Source: Metalysinibacillus jejuensis
Lineage (GTDB): Bacteria; Bacillota; Bacilli; Bacillales_A; Planococcaceae
Length of the DNA stretch: 45,937 bases
Assembly (NCBI RefSeq): GCF_003057615.1
Contig: NZ_QAFW01000017.1
Location: forward strand, 1 to 45,937
Reading direction: 5' to 3'
Shown here: positions 8,539 to 16,653 of the stretch, piece by piece
Position numbering within the stretch: position 1 is the stretch's first letter
Layout: each line of letters begins with the position of its first letter
Position numbers and translations under genes: made by a program
Notes under the pieces: model-generated
Database searches by the model: none
What the model was told of the DNA's origin: nothing
Seen by the model: only the letters and a program-made list of their open reading frames with translations

Positions 8539-8688
8539 ATGAATCGTTATTTTTGTACAGCTTGTAAAGTCAAATCAACCGATAGTGCTGAGGAGCTTGC
8601 GCGAAAGATGCAACCTCGTATTTGTATTGGTCATGTGGGGCTAGCTATTACAGGCATTATTATTGTAGCAATTGAGTTATTTGTATAG
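8539..8688 (+). CDS. 49-residue Cys-containing membrane microprotein
   Basis: A short frame with a convincing ribosome site (GAGGTGG, 6 bases before ATG 8539) begins 38 bases after the acyl-CoA synthetase and is followed at once by a strong terminator. The protein starts MNRYFCTACKVKS, a C-x-x-C knuckle with a further Cys and a His around residues 33-36 (ICIGH). It ends in one membrane helix (about 37-49, rich in Ile/Val). The four potential ligands could hold one zinc ion at the membrane face. I do not recognise the family. Position suggests co-transcription with the synthetase and perhaps a membrane-recruitment or regulatory role, which is conjecture. Confidence 0.7.
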   Translation: MNRYFCTACKVKSTDSAEELARKMQPRICIGHVGLAITGIIIVAIELFV

Positions 8689-8691
8689 TAG

Positions 8692-8724
8692 GAATGATGA
8701 GGTGAACCTCATCATTCTTTTTTT
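8692..8724 (+). terminator. Rho-independent terminator after the microprotein
   Basis: GAATGATGAGG, loop TGAA, CCTCATCATTC, then seven T (8718-8724). The 11-bp stem is perfect. It ends the synthetase-microprotein transcript. Confidence 0.92.
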
Positions 8725-8753
8725 ATGTTATTTTTTATTTTTCGACAGATAAC

Positions 8754-8782
8754 TTGATGTTAAGTAGAAAAATTGGTAAAGT
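8754..8782 (+). promoter_or_regulatory. Candidate sigma-A promoter of the beta-oxidation operon
   Basis: TTGATG (8754-8759), exactly 17 bases, TAAAGT (8777-8782), 51 bases before the thiolase start. Its place just after a strong terminator supports an independent transcript for the thiolase, dehydrogenase and acyl-CoA dehydrogenase genes. Confidence 0.6.
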
Positions 8783-8833
8783 TTTAATTAGAAAGAAAAA
8801 TCAGAAAATTTTGCTTGAAGGGGAGGAATTGGG

Positions 8834-9979
8834 ATGAGAGAGGTAGTAATTGTTGCGGCAGCTCGTACAGCAGTGGGCAAACGAAAAGGGGCGTTAGCTA
8901 CGACACGTGCAGATGATTTAGCAGCAGAGGTGTTAGCTGAGGTGGTGCGCCGCGCTACTATTGAAAAGGGGCAAGTTGAGGACGTTATTTTAGGTTGTGT
9001 TACCCAGACTGCAGAGCAAGCAGGTAATGTCGCACGTTCAGCACTATTAATTGCTGGCTTCCCTGTACATGTACCGGGTGTAACAATTGACCGACAGTGT
9101 GGTTCAAGTCAGCAAGCTGTTCACTTTGCAGCGCAGGCCATTTTAGCGGGGGATATGGATATTGTGATTGCTGGTGGCGTGGAGAGTATGACGCGTATGC
9201 CTATGGGCTCTAATTATTTGGATACTAAGCCTAGCCAAAAGTTAACGGCACAACACGAAATTATTCATCAAGGTCTCTCAGCAGAGCGTATTGCAGCACA
9301 GTGGGGTTTTAGTGCAGAAAAACTGAATGACTATGCACTCGAGAGTCATAAACGTGCATTAGCAGCTATTGCCGCAGGTCATTTTAAAAAAGAAATTGTT
9401 GGTGTTGATGTTACAACAGACGAAGGTATCAAGCATTTTGATACCGATGAGGGACCAAGGGCTAATACTACACGAGAAAGTTTAGCTGAATTAAAAACCG
9501 TCTTTAAGGAAGATGGTGTAATTACAGCAGGTAATGCTAGTCAAATGAGCGACGGAGCATCAGCTGTAGTGTTGATGTCTAGTGATAAAGCAAAAGAGCT
9601 TGGTATTAAACCCCTCGCTCGTATTGTAGCGCGTTCAGTAGTAGGCTCAGACCCAACGTTGATGCTAACAGGTCCGATTGCAGCAACAGAAAAAGTATTG
9701 CAAAAAGCTGGACTTACAATTAACGACATGGATACGTATGAGGTAAATGAAGCATTTGCACCTGTACCACTTGCATGGCTTAAAGATACAGGAGCGGATG
9801 CGAGTAAATTAAATGTAGACGGCGGTGCCATTGCCCTAGGTCATCCGCTAGGTGCAACAGGCACGAAACTATTAACGACAATGCTTTATCGTATGCATCG
9901 AGAAAATCAACGTTATGGCTTATTAGCAATCTGTGAAGGCATGGGCATGGCTAATGCCACAATCATTGAAAAATTATAA
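8834..9979 (+). CDS. Acetyl-CoA C-acyltransferase (thiolase)
   Basis: A 381-residue thiolase for the last step of beta-oxidation, cleaving 3-ketoacyl-CoA with CoA. The nucleophile C89 lies in DRQCGSSQQAV, H337 in ALGHPLGATG and C367 in CEGMGMANAT. The last motif is the CEGxGMA variant common in Bacillales thiolases rather than CxGGGxG. Length is slightly short of the usual 390-400. ATG 8834 has GGGGAGG upstream. It is the first gene of a tight three-gene operon with the SDR and the acyl-CoA dehydrogenase. A biosynthetic acetyl-CoA acetyltransferase is the alternative, but the neighbours favour degradation. Confidence 0.9.
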   Translation: MREVVIVAAARTAVGKRKGALATTRADDLAAEVLAEVVRRATIEKGQVEDVILGCVTQTAEQAGNVARSALLIAGFPVHVPGVTIDRQCGSSQQAVHFAAQAILAGDMDIVIAGGVESMTRMPMGSNYLDTKPSQKLTAQHEIIHQGLSAERIAAQWGFSAEKLNDYALESHKRALAAIAAGHFKKEIVGVDVTTDEGIKHFDTDEGPRANTTRESLAELKTVFKEDGVITAGNASQMSDGASAVVLMSSDKAKELGIKPLARIVARSVVGSDPTLMLTGPIAATEKVLQKAGLTINDMDTYEVNEAFAPVPLAWLKDTGADASKLNVDGGAIALGHPLGATGTKLLTTMLYRMHRENQRYGLLAICEGMGMANATIIEKL

Positions 9980-9991
9980 GGGGTGAAGGAT

Positions 9992-10759
9992 ATGCAATTA
10001 AATGAAGTTGTAGCTTTTATAACAGGTGGTGCTTCGGGGATGGGAGCTGCTACGGCACAACATATCGTGTCAGCAGGAGGTAAGGCTATCTTAGTAGATG
10101 TGAATGAACAAAAGGGGCAGGAGCTTGTAGCGAGCAATCCTTCAAGTATAGTGTTTGCCAAAACAGACGTTACAGATGAAGCCTCTGTTAATGCGGCATT
10201 AGATAAAGGAATCCAAGCCTTTGGCAAAATAAATGTAGTGGTTAACTGCGCAGGTATCGCGCCACCTGCTAAGTTATTGTCGCGTAAAGGTATCCATACA
10301 TTGGCACAATTTGAGCAAGTGATTTCCATTAACCTTGTAGGAACATTCAATGTTATTCGGTTAGCATCAGACCGTATGCAACATAATACACCTGATGTTG
10401 ATGGGCAACGCGGCGTAATTGTTAATACAGCTTCAGTAGCTGCATTTGATGGGCAAATTGGACAAGCAGCCTATAGTGCCTCTAAAGGCGGCGTAGTAGC
10501 CATGACTTTACCTATTGCTCGTGAGTTAGCAGAGCATGGCATACGTGTAATGACGATTGCTCCAGGCTTAATCGAAACCCCGATGTTTGCGGGGCTACCA
10601 GAGCCAGCACAACAAGCATTAGCAAAAATGACACCGTTTCCAAAGCGTTTAGGGAAACCATCGGAGTATGCCTTTTTAGTAGAGAGTATTATTCGTAATA
10701 CGATGTTAAACGGTGAAGTAATCCGCTTTGATGGCGGAATTCGTATGCAACCAAAATAA
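9992..10759 (+). CDS. SDR-family 3-hydroxyacyl-CoA dehydrogenase
   Basis: A 255-residue short-chain dehydrogenase. The NAD-binding TGGASGMG motif is at the N-terminus, the catalytic set is S148, Y161 and K165 (YSASK), and VNCAGIAPP is the structural NAG-like strand. The IAPGLIETPMFAGLP segment and overall sequence resemble the type II (HSD17B10-like) 3-hydroxyacyl-CoA dehydrogenases. That is the missing oxidation step between the acyl-CoA dehydrogenase and thiolase of this operon. I use ATG 9992, with AAGGGGTG well spaced before it. An in-frame GTG at 9983 lies inside that ribosome site and is unlikely. No separate enoyl-CoA hydratase is found in this operon. Confidence 0.85.
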   Translation: MQLNEVVAFITGGASGMGAATAQHIVSAGGKAILVDVNEQKGQELVASNPSSIVFAKTDVTDEASVNAALDKGIQAFGKINVVVNCAGIAPPAKLLSRKGIHTLAQFEQVISINLVGTFNVIRLASDRMQHNTPDVDGQRGVIVNTASVAAFDGQIGQAAYSASKGGVVAMTLPIARELAEHGIRVMTIAPGLIETPMFAGLPEPAQQALAKMTPFPKRLGKPSEYAFLVESIIRNTMLNGEVIRFDGGIRMQPK

Positions 10760-10773
10760 AGGAGTGTGGGGAT

Positions 10774-11916
10774 ATGGTACGTTATCGATTTGAAACAAAG
10801 GAGCATGATTTATTTCGTAAATCATTACGTCAGTTTTTAGCAGAGGAAGCTGTGCCCTATTACGACGAGTGGGAGCAAAACCACCTTATCCCTAAGGATT
10901 TTTGGCGCAAGCTTGGAGAGATGGGATATTTATGCCCTCAAGTAGAAGAAAAGTATGGCGGTCTTGATTTAGATTTTAGCTTTGGCGTAGTTATAGGTGA
11001 GGAGCTAGAGCGCGTAGGTAGTGGTTTAATTGGTGTTGGTTTACACAATGATATTGTAGTGCCTTATATCGAAGCCTACGGTAATGAAGAGCAAAAAGAG
11101 CGCTGGTTACCGAAATGTGTAACAGGTGAGTATATTACTGCTATTGCAATGACAGAGCCCGGGGCAGGGTCTGATTTAGCAAGTATTAAAACGACAGCTA
11201 TTCGAGATGGTGATCATTATATTGTAAATGGGCAAAAAACATTCATTACAAATGGCATTCATACAAATCTCGCAGTAGTAGCAGTAAAGACAGACCCAAA
11301 GGAGCGCCATCATGGTGTAAGTTTACTTGTCATTGAAGAAGGGACACCAGGTTTTACTAAAGGGCAAAAATTGAACAAGGTAGGTATGCATTCGCAGGAT
11401 ACTGCAGAGTTATACTTTGAAGATTGTCGTGTGCCTGTAGCTAATTTATTAGGTGAGGAAGGTAAGGGTTTTACCTACTTAATGGAAAAGTTACAACAAG
11501 AACGTTTATTTGTAGCTATTTCAGCACAAATTGCAGCTGAGGATATGTTTGAGCTAACAATGACTTACATTAAGGAACGCGAGGCTTTTGGGAAGTCAAT
11601 TAGCCAATTTCAAAATACACAATTTAAAATGGCGGAGATGGCAACACAATTAGAGTTAGGTAAAACATTTCTCGAGTCATTAATTGAGGATCATATTGCA
11701 GGCAAGGATGTTGTCACTAAAGTATCTATGGCAAAGTATTGGATTACCGAAAAGGCACGTGATATTGCTACGGAGTGTATGCAATTGCACGGTGGTTACG
11801 GCTATATGGAGGAGTACAAAATCGCAAGACGTTACCGCGATATTCCGGTAATGTCGATTTATGCAGGTACTAATGAAATTATGAAGGTCATTATTGCTAA
11901 AAATTTAGGTATATAA
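10774..11916 (+). CDS. Acyl-CoA dehydrogenase
   Basis: A 380-residue FAD enzyme that makes the trans-2-enoyl-CoA. The AMTEPGAGSD signature, the ITNGIHTNL flavin/substrate segment, QLHGGYGYMEEY and the catalytic base E368 in YAGTNEIMK are all present. Full length. It starts 14 bases after the SDR with AAGGAGTG and ends the operon. A weak hairpin follows at 11918-11935. Chain-length preference cannot be told; the YAGTNEI variant (usually YEGTNEI) is found in other Bacillales homologues as far as I recall. Confidence 0.93.
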   Translation: MVRYRFETKEHDLFRKSLRQFLAEEAVPYYDEWEQNHLIPKDFWRKLGEMGYLCPQVEEKYGGLDLDFSFGVVIGEELERVGSGLIGVGLHNDIVVPYIEAYGNEEQKERWLPKCVTGEYITAIAMTEPGAGSDLASIKTTAIRDGDHYIVNGQKTFITNGIHTNLAVVAVKTDPKERHHGVSLLVIEEGTPGFTKGQKLNKVGMHSQDTAELYFEDCRVPVANLLGEEGKGFTYLMEKLQQERLFVAISAQIAAEDMFELTMTYIKEREAFGKSISQFQNTQFKMAEMATQLELGKTFLESLIEDHIAGKDVVTKVSMAKYWITEKARDIATECMQLHGGYGYMEEYKIARRYRDIPVMSIYAGTNEIMKVIIAKNLGI

Positions 11917-11948
11917 AAGCCCATAGCATAGGGCTACGGGCAAATTAC

Positions 11949-12335
11949 TTATTTAAAGGCTACAAAAATTTCGACACGACCATCTTCTAGGTAGCGTTCA
12001 AAATCAATAGTGTAGGCACGGTTAATCGAGCCTTCAGACTCACGTTGCCAAATTGATTCCCACGTATCAAAAATATGGGGAGCAGAAGTAATATACGTTG
12101 TGTACTTAGTTTGAGGTAGTGTTAGCACATCATCACTAATTGGTGATGTGGTAGCTACGCTTAACGTATAGTCTCCGCGGTAGTCACTTTCGTAATTATG
12201 ATAAATACCATAAAGCATGCCACCATCATTTTTTTCGCGAGCTGTGTGCCAAACTGCACGAACTTTATCTTGCAAGGCATCATCTGTAAAATTATTCGTA
12301 CGTATCGACGATAGTATGTAAACTTCTTTTTCCAT
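11949..12335 (-). CDS. Effector-binding-domain protein (GyrI-like / AraC effector-binding fold)
   Basis: A 128-residue soluble protein that looks like a stand-alone effector-binding domain. It has the two-fold beta-alpha-beta-beta pattern, with motifs MLYGIYHNYESDYRGDYT and a C-terminal strand ending VEIFVAFK. That is the usual ending of integron-associated effector-binding (Cass2-like) or GyrI-like proteins. No DNA-binding domain is present. Such proteins bind hydrophobic or cationic small molecules. A good ribosome site (AAAGGAG) precedes ATG 12333-12335 on the minus strand. It sits between two fatty-acid modules but on the opposite strand, so a role in lipid metabolism is not established. 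Confidence 0.7.
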   Translation of the reverse strand: MEKEVYILSSIRTNNFTDDALQDKVRAVWHTAREKNDGGMLYGIYHNYESDYRGDYTLSVATTSPISDDVLTLPQTKYTTYITSAPHIFDTWESIWQRESEGSINRAYTIDFERYLEDGRVEIFVAFK

Positions 12336-12419
12336 AGTAACAACTCCTTTCTCTAGATTGTAGCATGCTTGCGCAGTGTAATCGAAAAATACGTTTAAAA
12401 ATATGAGGAGTGATGAGTA

Positions 12420-14039
12420 ATGATGATGGATACACCTTTATTATTAACGGGATTTTTGGAGAGGGCTAGACGCTATTACCCTAATAAAATGATTGTGTCA
12501 CGCACAAGCGAAACGATGATACATCGCTTTACGTATACGACATATGTTGAACGCACAAAGCGTTTAGCTGATGCATTAACAAAGCTTGGAATGACAAAGG
12601 GGATGAAAGTAGGCTCTTTTGCATGGAATCATCATCGACATTTAGAGGCCTATTTCGCTGTACCTTGTACAGGTGCGGTATTGCATATGATTAATATTAG
12701 GTTAGCACCTGAGCATATCGTTTATGTAATTAATCATGCAGAAGACGAAATCCTATTAGTAGATAGCGATTTATATACGCTAATGGCACCCTTAGTGCCA
12801 CAGCTTACAACGGTTAAAAAAATTGTCATTATGCAAGATATGCCTAAGTTACCACCAGCGCCGACAGGTATTACACTTTATGATTATGAAACATTATTAG
12901 CTGAAGCCTCGGCAGCGTTTACTTTCCCAGAAGATTTAGACGAAAACACACCAGCGGGCATGTGTTATACGAGCGCAACAACAGGGATGCCAAAGGGTGT
13001 AGTGTACACGCACCGAAGCCTTGTCTTGCACAGTATGATTAGTGGTTTATCAGATACACTTGCGCTTGCAGAGCGCGATGTGGTGATGCCAATTGTACCG
13101 ATGTTTCATGCTAATGCTTGGGGGCTACCATTTGCGGCAGTTAACTTTGGCGCTACACAAGTATTGCCAGGTCCAGCATTTACACCAGCATTGTTACTAG
13201 ACCTAATTGAACAGGAAAAGGTAACGATTACTGCAGGTGTACCAACGATTTGGTTAGGTCTGGTTAAGGAGCAGGATAATGCGCCGCGTGATTTATCCTC
13301 ATTACGTCTTGTAGTAAGTGGTGGCTCAGCGTCGCCAAAAGGCTTAATTCGTAAATTTGAACAGGACTACGGCGTGCCATTTTTAGTAGGCTATGGCATG
13401 ACGGAAACCTCGCCCCTTGTTAGTGTTTCTAATTTTAAAGAGGAAATGGACGACTGGACTTACGAAGATAAATTAGAGCTACGGGCTACCCAAGGTTTAA
13501 CAACACCTCTGATTGAAACGCGTGTGATTAATCAGCATGGTGAAGTGCCATGGGATAATGAAACGATGGGTGAGCTAATTATTAAAGGGCCATGGATTGC
13601 GAGTGGTTATTATAAAGATGAGCGAACAGCAGAAGCGTTCCAAGATGGTTGGTTATATACGGGGGACATTGCGGTTATGACGCCTGAAGGTTATATTCGC
13701 ATTACGGACCGTACGAAAGATTTAATTAAATCAGGCGGTGAATGGATTTCTTCTGTTGATTTAGAAAATGCTTTAATGACACATCCTGCGGTTTTTGAAG
13801 CAGCCGTAGTAGCCATGCCGCACGAAAAGTGGCAGGAGCGTCCTTTAGCTTGTGTGGTATTAAAGGAGGAAGGCGCTGCTACTAAGGAAGAATTGATGGC
13901 GTATTTAGAACAACATGTAGCAAAATGGTGGTTACCTGATGAAATTGTCTTTATTGATGAGGTGCCTAAAACATCAGTAGGGAAGTTTTTAAAGGCTAAG
14001 ATTCGTGATAATATTGCGACGTATTTAGACCAAGTATAA
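12420..14039 (+). CDS. Fatty-acyl-CoA synthetase, AlkK-like
   Basis: A 539-residue ANL-family enzyme of the medium/long-chain acyl-CoA synthetase type. It has the NHHRHLEAYFAVPCTGAV segment and late VGYGMTETSP and GWLYTGDIAVMT motifs. The C-terminus contains DRTKDLIKSGGEWISSVDLE and the catalytic lysine in TSVGKFLKAKIR. The phosphate-binding motif reads CYTSATTGMPKG (from C182): alanine replaces the near-invariant glycine of TSGTTG. Three ATG codons in a row start the gene (12420, 12423, 12426) behind GAGGAGTGATGAG; I give the first. It is a single-gene unit closed by a perfect terminator. It may supply the beta-oxidation operon upstream. Confidence 0.87.
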   Translation: MMMDTPLLLTGFLERARRYYPNKMIVSRTSETMIHRFTYTTYVERTKRLADALTKLGMTKGMKVGSFAWNHHRHLEAYFAVPCTGAVLHMINIRLAPEHIVYVINHAEDEILLVDSDLYTLMAPLVPQLTTVKKIVIMQDMPKLPPAPTGITLYDYETLLAEASAAFTFPEDLDENTPAGMCYTSATTGMPKGVVYTHRSLVLHSMISGLSDTLALAERDVVMPIVPMFHANAWGLPFAAVNFGATQVLPGPAFTPALLLDLIEQEKVTITAGVPTIWLGLVKEQDNAPRDLSSLRLVVSGGSASPKGLIRKFEQDYGVPFLVGYGMTETSPLVSVSNFKEEMDDWTYEDKLELRATQGLTTPLIETRVINQHGEVPWDNETMGELIIKGPWIASGYYKDERTAEAFQDGWLYTGDIAVMTPEGYIRITDRTKDLIKSGGEWISSVDLENALMTHPAVFEAAVVAMPHEKWQERPLACVVLKEEGAATKEELMAYLEQHVAKWWLPDEIVFIDEVPKTSVGKFLKAKIRDNIATYLDQV

Positions 14040-14043
14040 TAAA

Positions 14044-14074
14044 ACACCTAGCGAAAATTTCGCTAGGTGTTTTT
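14044..14074. terminator. Bidirectional terminator
   Basis: ACACCTAGCGAAA and its perfect complement through 14070 (13-bp stem), followed by T-rich sequence on the right and A-rich on the left. Shared by the AlkK-like gene and the convergent DUF2653 gene. Confidence 0.92.
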
Positions 14075-14076
14075 GA

Positions 14077-14361
14077 TTAGCTCTCTACAGTTGCATAGAT
14101 GCCGTCATTTTCATTAAATTGAAGTTGAATACGTGAAGCGAATGGGTCCATATGCATTTGTTCCTTCACCCACATGCGTAGCGCGCCAACCATATCGCCA
14201 GCGTCTAACATAATTGATTTACCTGGTAAGAAAACCTCAGCACTGTATTGCTCCTCGTCATAGCCAAGCTCCACTTCAACTTGCTCAAGTGCCACATTAT
14301 TGTGGTAAGCCTGTGACAGGCAGATTGCGTTAATGATATCGTCTTCACAAATTATCGCCAT
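14077..14361 (-). CDS. DUF2653 family protein (YxcD-like)
   Basis: A 94-residue acidic protein of unknown function resembling B. subtilis YxcD. It begins MAIICEDDIINAICL and contains a WVKEQMHMDP segment. There are no membrane helices and no catalytic motif that I can see. Its ATG overlaps the stop of the upstream gene by 10 bases, and GAGGAAG inside that gene is its ribosome site, so the two are translated together. In other Bacillales DUF2653 genes also sit beside small glycine-rich membrane proteins, as far as I recall. Confidence 0.7.
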   Translation of the reverse strand: MAIICEDDIINAICLSQAYHNNVALEQVEVELGYDEEQYSAEVFLPGKSIMLDAGDMVGALRMWVKEQMHMDPFASRIQLQFNENDGIYATVES

Positions 14362-14789
14362 TGTTTAGCTTCCTCTTCATCACGTTTTTTCTTTGTAACC
14401 ATCGTCCAAATTTTAGCGGCTAAAAATACCACAAGTAAAATGGCACCTACGTTAACGAGCAAACCTAAGATTGAACCTAACATGCCCATACCACTAAATA
14501 GACTACCGAATAATAGACCTGCAAGACCACCCATCATTAAGCCTTTCATTAAACCACCGCTTTTATTCGCTGTGTTTTTAGCAGTAGGAGATTGGTTTTT
14601 ATTCGTTTGGTTTTGGTCTTTCTTTTGGAAATTAGAATTATTATTCGTGTTATTGCTTTTATTAAACCCTTTTTTGCCTGATTTATAGCCTTTTGCTTCT
14701 GCTGTTATACCGTCATCAAAAGGTAAAAATACACCGACAGATGAGAACATTAACGTCATCGCGAAAAGAGCTGCTACTAATTTTTTCAT
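14352..14789 (-). CDS. Small Tim44-like glycine-rich membrane protein
   Basis: A 145-residue exported or membrane protein. A signal-like helix covers about 1-22, followed by an Asn/Lys/Gln-rich flexible linker (about 34-78). A glycine-rich segment GGLMKGLMMGGLAGLLFG follows and then a second helix (about 108-130), with a charged KKKRDEEEAKQWR tail. The layout is that of the short Tim44-like proteins of Bacillales, whose function is unknown. It is the first gene of a two-gene unit with the DUF2653 protein. The linker is of low complexity, so similarity searches would be driven by the glycine-rich part. Confidence 0.65.
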   Translation of the reverse strand: MKKLVAALFAMTLMFSSVGVFLPFDDGITAEAKGYKSGKKGFNKSNNTNNNSNFQKKDQNQTNKNQSPTAKNTANKSGGLMKGLMMGGLAGLLFGSLFSGMGMLGSILGLLVNVGAILLVVFLAAKIWTMVTKKKRDEEEAKQWR

Positions 14790-14894
14790 GGTATGCTATT
14801 CCTCCAAAAAGTTGATATGTTTATTTTACATGAATAAAGCGGAAAATAACAATAAACATGCTAACAAATGATTATATCATGAAAAATTTGCAGA

Positions 14895-14903
14895 TGTTAT
14901 ACT
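14895..14903 (+). promoter_or_regulatory. Extended -10 promoter for the DUF218 gene
   Basis: TGTTATACT matches an extended -10 (TGn then TATACT). It lies 37 bases before the GTG start. The -35 region (TATCAT near 14875) is poor, as expected for extended -10 promoters. Confidence 0.5.
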
Positions 14904-14939
14904 AGAAATAAGTTGGAATAGAAGAGGAGGCCTCTTGAA

Positions 14940-15968
14940 GTGGTACTCATTATCCCTTTATTGTGTATATTTATTATAATGTATGTGCAAGAAAAACGGC
15001 GTTTTGCAAATGCTGTAGTGTTTGGCATTTTAATGATGATAATAGGAATGGATGTATTGCTATATGTCATCCCATCATTAAGTAAGGACTCGCAAATATT
15101 TACGCTCATTTACTTAGCGCTATTAGCCGCGCTTGTACCTATTACTATATTTAGCATGACGATTGCGACATTTTTTAATAGTAAAATACTGTTGGAAAAA
15201 GAAGGTCGCAGGTTGAGTAATTTATTTTTTGGTTTACTTGGTTTTGGTATCTCTTTTTTAATCATTACCTTTGTCGTAATGGTATTTACAGGACAGGCGG
15301 CGAATAATCGCTTAATGTTACTTTATTTATGGGGCGCATTATTGTTTGGCTATGCGTTATTTTTGTATAGTTGCGTTATTTTATATGCGACATTGTATTA
15401 TTTCACGCCTATTTTTTATAAACCGGATTACATTATTGCCTTAGGATCAGGTTTAATTGGTGACAAAGTACCTCCTTTATTGGCGAGTCGTGTTGATAAG
15501 GCTGTTAGCTTATATGATAAATACGCAGCTAAAAAAGGTGTGCCACCTATATTAGTTATGTCAGGTGGACAGGGCAGTGATGAGTTAGTAGCAGAAGCTG
15601 TCGCTATGCGAGACTATATTGTAGAAAAGTACGGCATCCCTTCTGAACATATTTTAGTTGAAGACCAATCGACTAACACCGCACAAAATATGCGTTTTTC
15701 GAAACAAGTCATTGAACAGCATTGTGGTGGAAGACCTTATCGTTCGGTATTTGTGACCAATGAATTTCACCTTTTTAGAGCGAGCATTTATGCAAGGAAA
15801 GCAGGACTCGATGCAGAGGGAATCGGTTCACGAACAGCGCTGTATTACGTGCCAAACGCCTTTACAAGAGAGTTTATCGGTCTGTTAGAAATGAACAAAA
15901 AATATCATATTACAATCTTTATCCTAGTAACGATGTTTATTGCATTATTATTACGTGCTTATTGGTAA
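14940..15968 (+). CDS. DUF218 (YdcF-like) membrane protein
   Basis: A 342-residue protein with about five membrane helices in residues 1-155, then a DUF218 domain (about 158-310), then a last helix (about 322-340). The domain shows the usual motifs: ALGSGLIGDKVPP, the SGGQGSDE turn, EDQSTNTAQNM, and TNEFHLFRA. DUF218 proteins of this shape include SanA/ElyC-type envelope proteins and may act on peptidoglycan or undecaprenyl-linked intermediates, though the reaction is not established. It starts at GTG 14940 with AGGAGG 9 bases upstream. The downstream Sel1-repeat gene and hemY follow with almost no gap, so all three are likely one transcript. Confidence 0.85.
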   Translation: MVLIIPLLCIFIIMYVQEKRRFANAVVFGILMMIIGMDVLLYVIPSLSKDSQIFTLIYLALLAALVPITIFSMTIATFFNSKILLEKEGRRLSNLFFGLLGFGISFLIITFVVMVFTGQAANNRLMLLYLWGALLFGYALFLYSCVILYATLYYFTPIFYKPDYIIALGSGLIGDKVPPLLASRVDKAVSLYDKYAAKKGVPPILVMSGGQGSDELVAEAVAMRDYIVEKYGIPSEHILVEDQSTNTAQNMRFSKQVIEQHCGGRPYRSVFVTNEFHLFRASIYARKAGLDAEGIGSRTALYYVPNAFTREFIGLLEMNKKYHITIFILVTMFIALLLRAYW

Positions 15969-15981
15969 GGAAGTGTGTACA

Positions 15982-16653
15982 GTGGAACAGGCAGAGGAAT
16001 TATATTTACAAGGAAATGCGGCTTACGAAGACGGGCAATTAGTTCATGCTTTTCGAAGCTATGAAGCCGCATCCGCACTAGGGCATCCCGATGCTACAAA
16101 CAATTTAGCGGATATGTATTTACACGGAGAATATGTTGGGAAAAATACGAAGCGTGCTTTCCAATTGTTTTTAGTAGCGGCAAAAGCAGGCGTCCATGAG
16201 GCGATGTTTACACTTGGTTTATTATGCGAAAATGGTATTGGTGTAGTCGTTGCACCTGAACAAGCGTACTTTTGGTATCATCGTTCTGCAAAATATCAAG
16301 ATAGTTTAGCGCAGTATCGTCTTGGTTCTATTTATTATGAGGGCTTACTAAATAAAAAAAGAAATGTAGCCAAGGCTCTTTATTGGTACGGCCTTGCTGC
16401 GCAACAAGGTCATTTGGATGCTCAATATAATTTGGGTTATATTTATAATAATGAACAAGATGAATATGTGGACTATGCTAAAGGGCGATTTTGGTATAAA
16501 GAAGCGGCACGACAAGGGGATGTTTTGGCTTGTCGGCGCTTAGAAGAAATTTATGAGATAGGGCTAGGTACGAAAGTAGATAAACAAAAAGCTCACTACT
16601 GGGGTGAGCAAGCAGCGCAGTTTGAATGCATGAGAGGAGAAAACAACGAATGA
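15982..16653 (+). CDS. Sel1-repeat (TPR-like) protein
   Basis: A 223-residue soluble solenoid with about five Sel1-like repeats. Each has the pattern A-x-x-x-L-G-x-x-Y and a G-V/K-A-x-x-W-Y turn, for example in YRLGSIYYEGLL, YNLGYIYNNEQ and ALYWYGLAAQQG. Such repeats bind proteins; no enzyme domain is attached. I take GTG 15982 as start because AAGGAAGTG is well placed before it; a longer frame reaching back to 15940 would overlap the previous gene. It starts 13 bases after the DUF218 gene and overlaps hemY by 4 bases (ATGA), so it is in the same operon. The partner is unknown. Confidence 0.8.
   Translation: MEQAEELYLQGNAAYEDGQLVHAFRSYEAASALGHPDATNNLADMYLHGEYVGKNTKRAFQLFLVAAKAGVHEAMFTLGLLCENGIGVVVAPEQAYFWYHRSAKYQDSLAQYRLGSIYYEGLLNKKRNVAKALYWYGLAAQQGHLDAQYNLGYIYNNEQDEYVDYAKGRFWYKEAARQGDVLACRRLEEIYEIGLGTKVDKQKAHYWGEQAAQFECMRGENNE

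Noticed and set aside
11918-11935. AGCCC...GGGCT hairpin after the acyl-CoA dehydrogenase
   Set aside because: Short 5-bp stem with no T-run on the plus strand; at best a weak terminator for the minus-strand gene.
14440-14688. 82-codon plus-strand frame opposite the Tim44-like gene
   Set aside because: Its Pro/Phe-rich sequence is the complement of the glycine/Asn/Lys codons of the real gene.
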